A stretch of 6,863 nucleotides of DNA, from the NCBI GenBank assembly GCA_021647445.1, contig JAKIUS010000090.1:1-6863 (forward strand), in the 5' to 3' direction. Every line of letters begins with the position of its first letter. The stretch's first letter is position 1. Positions 1 through 4,663 of this stretch are shown in pieces. The notes under the pieces were generated by a model that was given only the letters and a program-made list of their open reading frames with translations, did not search any database and was not told the origin of the DNA. Both the position numbers and the translations under genes were made by a program. Source of the DNA: Geopsychrobacter sp. (GTDB lineage Bacteria; Desulfobacterota; Desulfuromonadia; Desulfuromonadales; Geopsychrobacteraceae).

Positions 1-268
1 CGCCATTGGAAGGGTGTCTGTCGCTAAGGATGGCGACAGTCAAGCCCCATGGATGAGTTCATGCGTCCCTGGAAATGGCGTGCGCGAACTCATCGTGCCT
101 AAGTGGAGCGAAGTGGATAACCAGAAAGCCTTAATAAGTATGAGCTCATATTTTGCGATGAGAAAAGCTTTCAGATCAACACCCTGGCAAATACTGCTTT
201 TACCGGCGCTTTCTGAACGTCCAACCGGCTCCGACCATAATTACATGCCCATACTTTCATCTAAGACA
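1..268. other. Left-edge stretch with no recognised gene; palindromes
   Basis: No coding sequence here resembles a family I know. One plus-strand frame is open from the window edge to 355, but it runs antisense into the module A toxin and its translation looks non-biological. Two structural signals stand out. One is a 9-bp inverted repeat, GATGAGTTC at about 52-60 with GAACTCATC at about 87-95, extended by GCG/CGC after a 2-nt bulge. The other is a perfect 12-bp palindrome, TATGAGCTCATA, at 139-150. The stretch could be the end of a mobile element or a structured RNA that begins outside the window; this is inference. Confidence 0.4.
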
Positions 269-583
269 TCAAAGTCCAAAATCATCATTCAAACGTCCAA
301 CCTGATGCATGCGCTCGTGAAGTATTGTAACGATACCGATATCACCGCTACTTAGATGTCGCCAATAAACAAAGTGCTTTTCATATCTACAGAAAAAACC
401 ATCCACTTCAAAACTGGCAGGAATCGGACATGAAAGAACCTCATGTGTCTCTATCTTTAAAAATGTATCAAACAGGTCGATAACATAGCTGCCAGCCTGC
501 TCTGCGCCCCATTGACTAAAAGTATATTGATATATTTCATCAATCCTATGCGACGCAGCATCCTGGATTAAATAACGCGCCAT
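269..583 (-). CDS. Module A toxin, ParE/RelE-family
   Basis: This 104-residue protein has the layout of ParE-type toxins: an N-terminal strand (MARYLIQDAA), a helical hairpin with EIYQYTFSQWG (16-26), a central region with CRYEKHFVYWR (65-75), and the C-terminal strand with IVTILHERMHQVGRL (84-98), which matches the family's usual ILHxRMD-like end. ParE toxins typically inhibit DNA gyrase, while RelE relatives cleave mRNA; the sequence alone does not decide between them. The ATG lies in a TGATG overlap with the stop of the antitoxin gene, giving a 1-nt overlap. AGGAAGGA about 4 nt upstream of it, inside the antitoxin gene, serves as the ribosome binding site, so translation is probably coupled. 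Length is normal for the family and the frame is intact. Confidence 0.9.
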   Translation of the reverse strand: MARYLIQDAASHRIDEIYQYTFSQWGAEQAGSYVIDLFDTFLKIETHEVLSCPIPASFEVDGFFCRYEKHFVYWRHLSSGDIGIVTILHERMHQVGRLNDDFGL

Positions 584-843
584 CAGTCCTTCCTGGATCT
601 ATTGCGATCGATCACTTCCTGGGCAGTTACTGGAGTATAAGAGCTCTCTGGGGCAGCAAAAGCAAGAGAGAGTTCCCCCTTAAGACGGTCAAAGGTCTGT
701 TGTTCCACACGCTCCTTATCGCGGCGAATGAGATCGCGAATATACTCACTCACATTCTCGTAAGAACCCGTTTCTCCAACGCTTTTCGCGACAAAATCAC
801 TTAACGCGCCGCTGATCCGAACTGTCATTGTTGTCTGAGCCAT
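583..843 (-). CDS. Module A antitoxin, ribbon-helix-helix ParD/CopG-like
   Basis: This 86-residue protein opens with MAQTTMTVRISGALSDFV, the beta strand and first helix of a ribbon-helix-helix DNA-binding domain. It continues with SYENVSEYIRDLIRRDKER (27-45), the second helix, where the S-EYIRDLIR pattern is typical of ParD-like antitoxins. The remainder (46-86) is charged and probably wraps the toxin. I chose the ATG at 843 because GCAGGAG sits 10 nt upstream and the strand starts right after it; an upstream start at 867 would add eight residues and lose the Shine-Dalgarno spacing. It is expected to dimerise, neutralise the ParE-like toxin encoded directly downstream, and repress its own promoter. 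Confidence 0.9.
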   Translation of the reverse strand: MAQTTMTVRISGALSDFVAKSVGETGSYENVSEYIRDLIRRDKERVEQQTFDRLKGELSLAFAAPESSYTPVTAQEVIDRNRSRKD

Positions 844-844
844 A

Positions 845-893
845 TTGAATATTCTCCTGCACACCATTTGTACTCATCATAATCAATATTCAA
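845..893. promoter_or_regulatory. Inverted 9-bp repeat, likely antitoxin operator of module A
   Basis: TTGAATATT at 845-853 and its exact reverse complement AATATTCAA at 885-893 have centres 40 bp apart, close to four helical turns. One half lies between the -35 and -10 boxes; the other is between the ribosome binding site and the antitoxin start codon. The inner half also forms the palindrome GAATATTC (847-854). Ribbon-helix-helix antitoxins commonly bind such paired sites to repress their own operon; binding here is inferred. Confidence 0.5.
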
Positions 894-904
894 CACAAAG
901 TCAA
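876..904 (-). promoter_or_regulatory. Predicted sigma-70 promoter of TA module A
   Basis: Read on the minus strand, TTGACT (904-899) and TATGAT (881-876) are separated by exactly 17 bp. Each hexamer matches the consensus at five of six positions. The ATG of the antitoxin gene is 32 bp past the -10 box. Confidence 0.65.
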
Positions 905-1224
905 AATAATCAACCATTCCCAAGTGAAGTCCGAAGTCTAATGAACAACTTATGGTGACGCCCTGCAAAAAAACGAAAATAAGAATCAAACGGAGACTGT
1001 GACCCCTAAACCCTGAACGTAGGCGCTTAACCGCAGGAGGCAGCAAAACTCGGCTAAAACCTCAACATTCCGGCCTCTGTTCCGCAGCTTATCACCTGCG
1101 TCCCGTGGTTGCTAATGGGGAAAAGGTTAAAAGATCGAAGCAACCCACCAACCTTAGATCGTAGGAGGGATTTGGGTACTGAGAAGCGGCAAGAAGGTCG
1201 GGCGCGCTTCTTTGCTTACTTTCT
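905..1224. other. Intergenic spacer between divergent modules A and B; no gene seen
   Basis: This spacer separates the divergently transcribed modules. Open frames exist on both strands, but none has a ribosome binding site and a recognisable protein. It contains a short inverted repeat, GGTTGC (1107-1112) with GCAACC (1140-1145), and a GTGACCCCTAAACCC-type string near 1000 that resembles other spacer strings in the window. It is probably remnant mobile DNA. Confidence 0.45.
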
Positions 1225-1260
1225 TGACGCGAGACAGGGGCGCAACCCGCCGACCCTGTC
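1225..1260. repeat. Spacer repeat copy 1 with GACAGGG/CCCTGTC stem
   Basis: GACAGGG (1233-1239) and CCCTGTC (1254-1260) form a perfect 7-bp inverted repeat. It encloses most of GGGGCGCAACCCGCCGA (1237-1253), a 17-mer that recurs with one mismatch at 2951-2967. TGACG precedes the 17-mer in both copies (1225-1229 and 2937-2941). This suggests a dispersed intergenic element with two diverged copies between the TA modules. Confidence 0.5.
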
Positions 1261-1273
1261 ATTCCAAATTTCC

Positions 1274-1302
1274 TTGTCCATCCAATTGGACTTCGATATA
1301 AT
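1274..1302 (+). promoter_or_regulatory. Predicted sigma-70 promoter of TA module B
   Basis: TTGTCC (1274-1279) and a perfect TATAAT (1297-1302) are separated by 17 bp, and the antitoxin ATG is 30 bp downstream. The spacer between the hexamers contains the perfect palindrome TCCAATTGGA (1281-1290), flanked by GTCCA (1276-1280) and TGGAC (1287-1291), so repressor binding here would occlude RNA polymerase. Confidence 0.65.
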
Positions 1303-1313
1303 GTCAATGACAT
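1301..1313. promoter_or_regulatory. Palindrome over the -10 box, candidate operator of module B
   Basis: ATGTCA and TGACAT form perfect 6-bp arms around a single central base. The site overlaps the end of the TATAAT box and the likely transcription start. Its position suits autorepression by the module B antitoxin; this is an inference from placement and symmetry. Confidence 0.5.
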
Positions 1314-1332
1314 CATGTTTTAAGGAGGTTAT

Positions 1333-1554
1333 ATGTCTCAAATTACTGCACGACTACCAGATTCCGTTGTCTCGTCCCTCGATAAGGCCGCACAAACGCT
1401 ACATCGATCACGGGCAGATATCATTCGCCAAGCAATTGAAAGATACTTGGAGGATTTTGGAGATCTTTCTGTTGCCCTGGAAAGGCTTCAGGACCCAACC
1501 GATGAAAGTGTTGATTGGGAGGACGCGAAACGTGCCCTACTCTCTAAGAATTAA
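1333..1554 (+). CDS. Module B antitoxin, ribbon-helix-helix RelB/CopG-like
   Basis: This 73-residue protein starts MSQITARLPDSVVSSLDKAA, the beta strand and first helix of a ribbon-helix-helix domain. HRSRADIIRQAIERYLED (24-41), the second helix, follows; the S-R-A-D-I-I-R-Q-A-I pattern is characteristic of CopG/RelB-like antitoxins. The acidic tail (DPTDESVDWEDAKRALLSKN, 54-73) probably binds the toxin. AAGGAGG ends 4 nt before the ATG, an excellent ribosome binding site. The last 23 bases overlap the toxin gene. It is expected to bind the RelE-like toxin and repress the promoter at 1274-1302. Confidence 0.9.
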   Translation: MSQITARLPDSVVSSLDKAAQTLHRSRADIIRQAIERYLEDFGDLSVALERLQDPTDESVDWEDAKRALLSKN

Positions 1555-1786
1555 GCAAAGTGCCTATAAAGAATTGCAAAAGCTCGATAAAAAGGAACGC
1601 ATCCACATCGTCTCAACCATCGACAAACTTTCAGAGAACCCACATCTCGGCAAAATACTGAAAGGTGAACTTACGGGACTGCGTCGTATTCGAGCTGGCA
1701 ACTACCGTGTCCTCTATGAAATCAATGAAGGAGAAGTGCTGATTCTCATCCTGCGGATCGCACACCGCAAGCAGGTTTATCGTTAA
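1532..1786 (+). CDS. Module B toxin, RelE-family mRNA interferase
   Basis: With a GTG start at 1532 the protein is 84 residues, the normal size for RelE. It begins VPYSLRIKQSAYKELQKLDK, matching the usual RelE opening (MPYxLxIxxSAxKEL). The signature LRRIRAGNYRVLYEI (50-64) corresponds to the conserved RIRxGdYRVIYEI strands. The C-terminus, RIAHRKQVYR (75-84), carries the basic residues and terminal Tyr-Arg typical of the ribonuclease active site. RelE enzymes cut mRNA in the ribosomal A site. GGGAGGA (1517-1523) lies 8 nt before GTG, inside the antitoxin gene, which decides this start. An ATG at 1502 in the same frame would add ten residues not seen in the family. The 23-nt overlap with the antitoxin gene and the weak start codon should keep toxin output below antitoxin output. 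Confidence 0.9.
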   Translation: MPYSLRIKQSAYKELQKLDKKERIHIVSTIDKLSENPHLGKILKGELTGLRRIRAGNYRVLYEINEGEVLILILRIAHRKQVYR

Positions 1787-1793
1787 AGAAAAG

Positions 1794-1814
1794 CTCCCGC
1801 CTCCCGCCTCCCGC
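1794..1814. repeat. Three tandem copies of CTCCCGC
   Basis: CTCCCGC occurs three times without interruption, eight bases after the module B toxin stop codon. It is a short tandem array of the kind that expands by slippage. No T-tract follows, so it is not a terminator. Confidence 0.8.
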
Positions 1815-1866
1815 CTTTGCCCTTTTCTGCGCCAAAAGCCCAGATCCTGCACAAATATATTCAGTA

Positions 1867-1916
1867 GGTTTGCAACCTTGAAAGCCTGACCCTAATGGCT
1901 TTGCAGAGGTTGAACC
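1867..1916. repeat. Bulged long hairpin, REP-like palindromic element
   Basis: Complementary blocks, outside in, are GGTT/AACC (1867-1870/1913-1916), CAACCT/AGGTTG (1873-1878/1907-1912), TG/CA (1879-1880/1904-1905) and AAAGCC/GGCTTT (1881-1886/1897-1902). They form an 18-bp stem with bulges of TG at 1871-1872 and of single G at 1903 and 1906, around a 10-nt loop. The arms are too well matched for chance. No T-tract follows on either strand, so it does not look like an intrinsic terminator. It may be a dispersed palindromic (REP/RAYT-type) repeat or a folded RNA element. Confidence 0.6.
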
Positions 1917-1937
1917 AAAAATAAAAACCAGCGCCTT

Positions 1938-1976
1938 AAATCTCAGCGTTCTCTGCGCTCTCCGCGGTAAAATGCC
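1938..1976. repeat. Degenerate 'AESAENAE' dispersed repeat
   Basis: Read on the minus strand this stretch is a run of GAG/GCG-rich units of about 9 bp (ACCGCGGAG, AGCGCAGAG, AACGCTGAG), which would encode TAESAENAE. From memory, the same periodic string is widespread between genes in many proteobacterial and other genomes, often misannotated as the end of a protein. It is treated here as non-coding repeat DNA. Confidence 0.5.
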
Positions 1977-1996
1977 CTAACGAATAAAGCCAACAG

Positions 1997-2019
1997 CAGA
2001 TCTGACCCCTTCCCCTTTT
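1997..2019. repeat. CAGATCTG plus GACCCC/CCCCTTTT string, candidate mobile element end
   Basis: The palindrome CAGATCTG (1997-2004) is followed by ACCCCTTCCCCTTTT. Read on the minus strand (AAAAGGGG, AAGGGGTCAGATCTG), it resembles sequences I associate with REP-associated and IS-derived intergenic repeats. It begins exactly where the homology of the adjacent transposase stub ends, so it marks a junction. Confidence 0.35.
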
Positions 2020-2148
2020 CAGATAGGTCGGCAATCCAGCGAGAGCTGTCAGGCCTGCAACACGATTCTGATCTTGATACTGGAATGGAAGAACGCCTTG
2101 TGCCATAAATTGTTTCACCTCGTTGGTGATAGTTGTTTGCTCGCACAA
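2020..2148 (-). pseudogene. N-terminal stub of a transposase
   Basis: On the minus strand about 43 codons read TTITNEVKQFMAQGVLPFQY followed by VAGLTALAGLPTYL. The pairing of 'QGVLPFQY' with 'GLTALAGLPTYLD' recalls the N-terminus of an IS-encoded DDE transposase, named from memory and not to a definite family. The frame stays open after YL but abruptly becomes repeat sequence (AAAAGGGG onward), so the gene is cut off after the first tenth or so. No good start codon or ribosome binding site is visible: the first codon used is TTG, and the nearby ATG at 2152 is out of frame. It is a relic of an older insertion and should yield no active product. Confidence 0.5.
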
Positions 2149-2160
2149 GCATTCTATCTC

Positions 2161-2175
2161 CCCGGCCTTGCCGGG
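2161..2175. repeat. Small perfect hairpin CCCGGC/GCCGGG
   Basis: A 6-bp GC stem encloses a 3-nt loop. A T-rich run (TTTATTTTTT) begins only about 14 nt later on the plus strand, which is too far for a standard intrinsic terminator. It lies about 70 bp beyond the stop of the minus-strand module C toxin, with no T-tract on that strand. Confidence 0.35.
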
Positions 2176-2246
2176 ATCAACGAGGTTCTTTATTTTTTAG
2201 CTGGTGGATCTGGGACTCTTTACAACAACGACACACCGTAGCTGCT

Positions 2247-2546
2247 TTAAAAAAGAGCCTCAACATCGCGATAAGCACTGAGGATTCTGACGATTTCAAT
2301 CTCAACTTTTTCCGTCAGATGGCGATAAAAGATGATGTAACGCTTGTACGCAAAGCTACGAACCCCCGGCAAAAGGTTGTCACGATTACGCCCCATATAC
2401 GGAGCATCGCAAATCGACAGACATTGCCTGAACAACAAATCGACAAAAGAATCGGCGGCAACGGTAGAGTCAGTGGCAATATATAACCATATCTCGGTTA
2501 AATCCTCCCGTGCCTGGGCTGAAAGGACCAAAACCGGCCTCTTCAA
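2247..2546 (-). CDS. parE: Module C toxin, ParE-family
   Basis: This 99-residue protein has a typical ParE plan: N-terminal strand KRPVLVLSAQAREDL (2-16), helix EIWLYIATDSTVAADSFV (18-35), then PYMGRNRDNLLPGVRSFAYK (49-68), equivalent to the conserved P-x-G-R-x-R-x-x-L-x-P-G-x-R-S motif. YIIFYR (70-75) and the C-terminal strand EIVRILSAYRDVEALF (84-99) complete the fold. ParE1-type toxins block DNA gyrase. The start is TTG, in a 4-nt TTGA overlap with the antitoxin stop; AAGAGG lies 8 nt upstream, inside the antitoxin gene. No in-frame ATG fits the family alignment. The coupled, weak start should limit toxin synthesis. Confidence 0.92.
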   Translation of the reverse strand: MKRPVLVLSAQAREDLTEIWLYIATDSTVAADSFVDLLFRQCLSICDAPYMGRNRDNLLPGVRSFAYKRYIIFYRHLTEKVEIEIVRILSAYRDVEALF

Positions 2547-2806
2547 CTGCCGAACCTCTTGCGAGCGTCCTGTTTAATCCTGGCAAGCTGGTCAGTATCA
2601 AAAGGCGTGGCATTACCTACGTCAAGCTGACGAACACCAACCAATAGTTCATGACGCAAGTCTTCAACCATAGCCTGACGTTGCACCTCTCGCTCATGGA
2701 GCAAACGCAACCCCTCGCGAATAACCTCACTCGAAGACTTATACATCCCCGACCGAACCTTCTCTGCAACCCATGCATCAATTTCAGGTGTAAGTGAAAT
2801 ATTCAT
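2543..2806 (-). CDS. parD: Module C antitoxin, ParD-family
   Basis: This 87-residue protein is a textbook ParD. MNISLTPEIDAWVAEKVRSG (1-20) is the strand and first helix of the ribbon-helix-helix domain. MYKSSSEVIREGLRLLHERE (21-40) contains the family's Y-x-S-x-S-E-V-I-R-E-x-L-R-L-L signature. The C-terminal part, with LRHELLVGVRQLDVGNATPF (50-69), is the toxin-binding region. I chose the ATG at 2806 because AAAGGAGG sits 6 nt upstream and the family starts here; an in-frame start at 2839 would overlap the promoter. It should neutralise the ParE encoded immediately downstream and repress the operon. Confidence 0.93.
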   Translation of the reverse strand: MNISLTPEIDAWVAEKVRSGMYKSSSEVIREGLRLLHEREVQRQAMVEDLRHELLVGVRQLDVGNATPFDTDQLARIKQDARKRFGS

Positions 2807-2826
2807 AGACAACCTCCTTTTTCCAG

Positions 2827-2855
2827 ATTGTCGCGTCAATAACAGTAAATGTCAA
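2827..2855 (-). promoter_or_regulatory. Predicted sigma-70 promoter of TA module C
   Basis: On the minus strand a perfect TTGACA (2855-2850) is 17 bp from GACAAT (2832-2827), which matches TATAAT at four positions. ATTGAC occurs twice, 16 bp apart: over the -35 box (2856-2851) and just upstream of the -10 box (2840-2835). This direct repeat is a possible operator for the ParD protein. Confidence 0.6.
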
Positions 2856-2889
2856 TTATGGCCATTTGCGGAGGCGACAGAAGAAGAAA

Positions 2890-2971
2890 CGTCATTTGTC
2901 AGGCCTAACCCCTTTCCCTGCCACTCAGCAAAGAAATGACGGTGCCTGGCGGGGCGCTACCCGCCGATTTT
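2890..2971. repeat. Spacer element: CGTCATTT/AAATGACG repeat plus 17-mer copy 2 in a GC hairpin
   Basis: CGTCATTT (2890-2897) and AAATGACG (2934-2941) are exact reverse complements. The interval between them holds GTCAGGCCTAACCCCTTTCC, similar to other TGACCCC-type strings in the window. Directly after comes the hairpin GGCGGG/CCCGCC (2948-2953/2960-2965), followed by GATTTTGTT. It overlaps GGGGCGCTACCCGCCGA (2951-2967), which matches 1237-1253 at 16 of 17 bases. The hairpin with TTTT could terminate plus-strand transcription, but no plus-strand gene precedes it; a mobile intergenic repeat is more likely. Confidence 0.5.
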
Positions 2972-3028
2972 GTTATGATGCCGAACAATGGGAGTAAGTG
3001 GATTTATCAACAACGTTATTCTTCCCTA

Positions 3029-3051
3029 GTAGTGCGTTCTGAAAATAACGT
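3029..3051 (+). repeat. IS630 element inverted repeat, transposase 3' side
   Basis: It starts GTAGTGCGTTCTG and ends AAATAACGT, and is paired with 4248-4270. The decamer GAAAATAACG within it (3041-3050) recurs at 3101-3110, exactly 60 bp further in, inside the transposase gene. Confidence 0.85.
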
Positions 3052-3055
3052 TCAA

Positions 3056-4186
3056 TTATGCGTCAGCTACACCCATTTCATCCATTTTGTATTTCCAGCG
3101 GAAAATAACGGGCTCCTTATTGAACTCTTCGATTCCGCGATAAATGCGCTCGACTAGCTCTTCCTTGGATTGAACGCGAATATGCCGCAGCAGCGATCGA
3201 GCTATCTTGCTGAAAAAGACCTCGATCAGGTTGAGCCATGACCCGTGCTTAGGGGTGAAGACAAATTCAAAACGTTCTGGCTTTGACCGCAGATGGGCCT
3301 GAGTCTCCCTGGAAAGATGGGAAGAGTGATTGTCCAGCACCAGCCGAATTTTCCAGTTCTTCGGATAGCTTGCATCCAAAAGATCAAGGAATTCGATGAA
3401 CTCCCTACTGCGGTGCCGATCTCTGACCAAGGGGATAACCTGTCCGTTATGCAGATCTATGCCGGCAAGAAGAGATACTGTCCCCAAGCGCTTGTATTCA
3501 TAATCTCTGGCCCTCGTAGCGTACTTCTCCGGAACCGGCATGAGTTCGGCAGCGATATTCTTGATGGCCTGAATGCCGGGTTTTTCATCATAGGAGACTG
3601 TGACACTGGTGCGTTCATCTTTAGAGGTGTTGAGTATTTCGACCTCCTTATAGACGCACAGCACATTGGCCATTTTAGCATCGAAATCTGGATCCTTGCG
3701 TTCCAGATAGTAGCTGATTTTGTGGGGCTTGATGTTGCTCTTGGACAAAATGTCATGCAACCGGCCCTTGCCAATTTTGGCCAGACAGGAATAACCCTGC
3801 TCTTGGCAATGTTTCCGAAGGTGCTTGATTAATAGACTATAAGTCCACGTTTCGTGAGCATAATCCAAATCGGTTGGCTTCTGGCAGGCAACCGATAGAA
3901 CCCAAGCCTTAGCGTCATCAGTAATAAGCGTAGGATGACCTGGACGCGGCAAATCCTTAAGTGCTGGCAAAGGGCCGAAGCTCAATGCCTTATCAATACA
4001 GCGTTCGATTAAAGGGCGGGTCGCACCCATTTCGCGGACAATGTCGGTAATCCTCATGCCGCCGCTGTAGAGTAAAAGAATTTTGGCTCGCCGGACAGCT
4101 GCCGCTGCTTCAGTCCGGCTATTGCTAATGCGTGAAAGCTCTTCTCGATCTTCGGATGAAAGACATAGTGCGGATCGCTTGGCCAT
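3056..4186 (-). CDS. IS630-family transposase
   Basis: This 376-residue DDE transposase catalyses cut-and-paste movement of the element around it. A helix-turn-helix region (about 25-70, including RRAKILLLYSGGMRITDIVR) binds the ends. The catalytic domain shows SYDEKPG with Asp200, LVLDNHSSH with Asp285, and GSWLNLIEVFFS with Glu322, so the triad is complete with 36 residues between the last two. The C-terminal tail, with EEFNKEPVIFRWKY, is typical of the family. I chose the ATG at 4186 because GGGAGGT lies about 5 nt upstream; an in-frame ATG at 4210 would add eight residues. The stop codon is within 30 bp of the left end of the element. No frameshift is visible, so the element may be active. 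Confidence 0.93.
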   Translation of the reverse strand: MAKRSALCLSSEDREELSRISNSRTEAAAAVRRAKILLLYSGGMRITDIVREMGATRPLIERCIDKALSFGPLPALKDLPRPGHPTLITDDAKAWVLSVACQKPTDLDYAHETWTYSLLIKHLRKHCQEQGYSCLAKIGKGRLHDILSKSNIKPHKISYYLERKDPDFDAKMANVLCVYKEVEILNTSKDERTSVTVSYDEKPGIQAIKNIAAELMPVPEKYATRARDYEYKRLGTVSLLAGIDLHNGQVIPLVRDRHRSREFIEFLDLLDASYPKNWKIRLVLDNHSSHLSRETQAHLRSKPERFEFVFTPKHGSWLNLIEVFFSKIARSLLRHIRVQSKEELVERIYRGIEEFNKEPVIFRWKYKMDEMGVADA

Positions 4187-4247
4187 AACCACCTCCCTCG
4201 TAATGGACATTGTTACGGGGAGGATAGCATAAATCTGCCAAAACTAC

Positions 4248-4270
4248 ACGTTATTTACGGAACGAACTAC
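4248..4270 (-). repeat. IS630 element inverted repeat, transposase 5' side
   Basis: Read on the minus strand it starts GTAGTTCGTTCCG and ends AAATAACGT. It differs from the other end at positions 6, 12 and 14. It lies upstream of the transposase gene and may carry part of its promoter. Confidence 0.85.
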
Positions 4271-4336
4271 TAGCTCCGAAAGCGATTGAAGTGTTCTGGC
4301 TAAATACACGTGGTGCAATCGCAAATTGAATTCACC

Positions 4337-4663
4337 CTATATGTGCCGCTCCAAATCCATACTGTCATGAAGCAGTCTCAGCACATCGATAGTGGTCGCG
4401 CCGCCGATACGGAACACCACAAAATGCCGTCCCTTACGTCCTTGTCGAGCGATATGAAGGGTCCAGATACCTTTGCCGACCTCATCGCGACACCTGGCAC
4501 CCAATACTTCAGGCCCTTCTGCAAGCGCCCCAATCGCCAGCGATAAGGTCTCAGCATACACCCTGGCCTGCCGCCGACCAAAGTTGACTGCCGACCATTG
4601 CAGAATTTCGAAAAAATCTGCCTCTGCCCTCCTAGCGAGGCGAACAGTCCAAAGTGGACTCAC
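4337..4663 (-). CDS. Module D toxin, RelE/ParE-family
   Basis: This 108-residue protein fits the RelE/ParE superfamily. LWTVRLARRAEADFFEILQW (4-23) supplies the first strand and helix, with the A-E-x-D-F-x-E-I-L pattern. FGRRQARVYAETL (28-40) is the second helix. LHIARQGRKGRHFVVFRIGG (69-88) is the core sheet, and IDVLRLLHDSMDLERHI (92-108) is the C-terminus, matching the family's VLRILHDSMDxxRHL ending. The start is GTG, in a GTGA 4-nt overlap with the antitoxin stop. Only a weak GGTGA precedes it, so translation probably depends on coupling to the upstream gene. Gyrase poisoning is the usual ParE role, but the target is not proven by sequence. Confidence 0.9.
   Translation of the reverse strand: MSPLWTVRLARRAEADFFEILQWSAVNFGRRQARVYAETLSLAIGALAEGPEVLGARCRDEVGKGIWTLHIARQGRKGRHFVVFRIGGATTIDVLRLLHDSMDLERHI

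Larger units (their letters stand above)
3027..4272 (-). mobile_element. IS630-family insertion sequence, apparently intact
   Basis: The element spans about 3029-4270 (1242 bp), with TA on both sides (3027-3028 and 4271-4272), the TA target duplication expected of IS630/Tc1-mariner elements. The ends form imperfect inverted repeats, 3029-3051 and 4248-4270, identical at 20 of 23 bases; both begin GTAGT and end AAATAACGT. A single transposase gene on the minus strand fills the interior. Joining the flanks gives a single TA, consistent with a clean insertion between modules C and D. Confidence 0.9.

Noticed and set aside
14..355. A 113-codon plus-strand open frame at the left edge
   Set aside because: Its 3' third runs antisense through the well-supported module A toxin, there is no ribosome binding site, and the protein resembles nothing recognisable.
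1109..1531. Upstream extension of the module B toxin frame to an ATG at 1109
   Set aside because: It would cover the module B promoter and nearly all of the antitoxin gene in another frame. The RelE homology begins at GTG 1532, which has its own ribosome binding site.
2161..2200. CCCGGC/GCCGGG hairpin with later T-run as an intrinsic terminator
   Set aside because: The T-run starts about 14 nt after the stem, and no plus-strand gene ends upstream within a sensible distance.
1976..2910. CCTAAC-type strings (1976-1981, 2904-2909) as integron attC core sites
   Set aside because: No matching GTTAGGC-type partner core or attC fold could be paired with them, TA modules point in both directions, and no integrase is present.
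3293..3832. A 179-codon plus-strand open frame
   Set aside because: It is antisense to the intact IS630 transposase gene and is a shadow of its codon structure.
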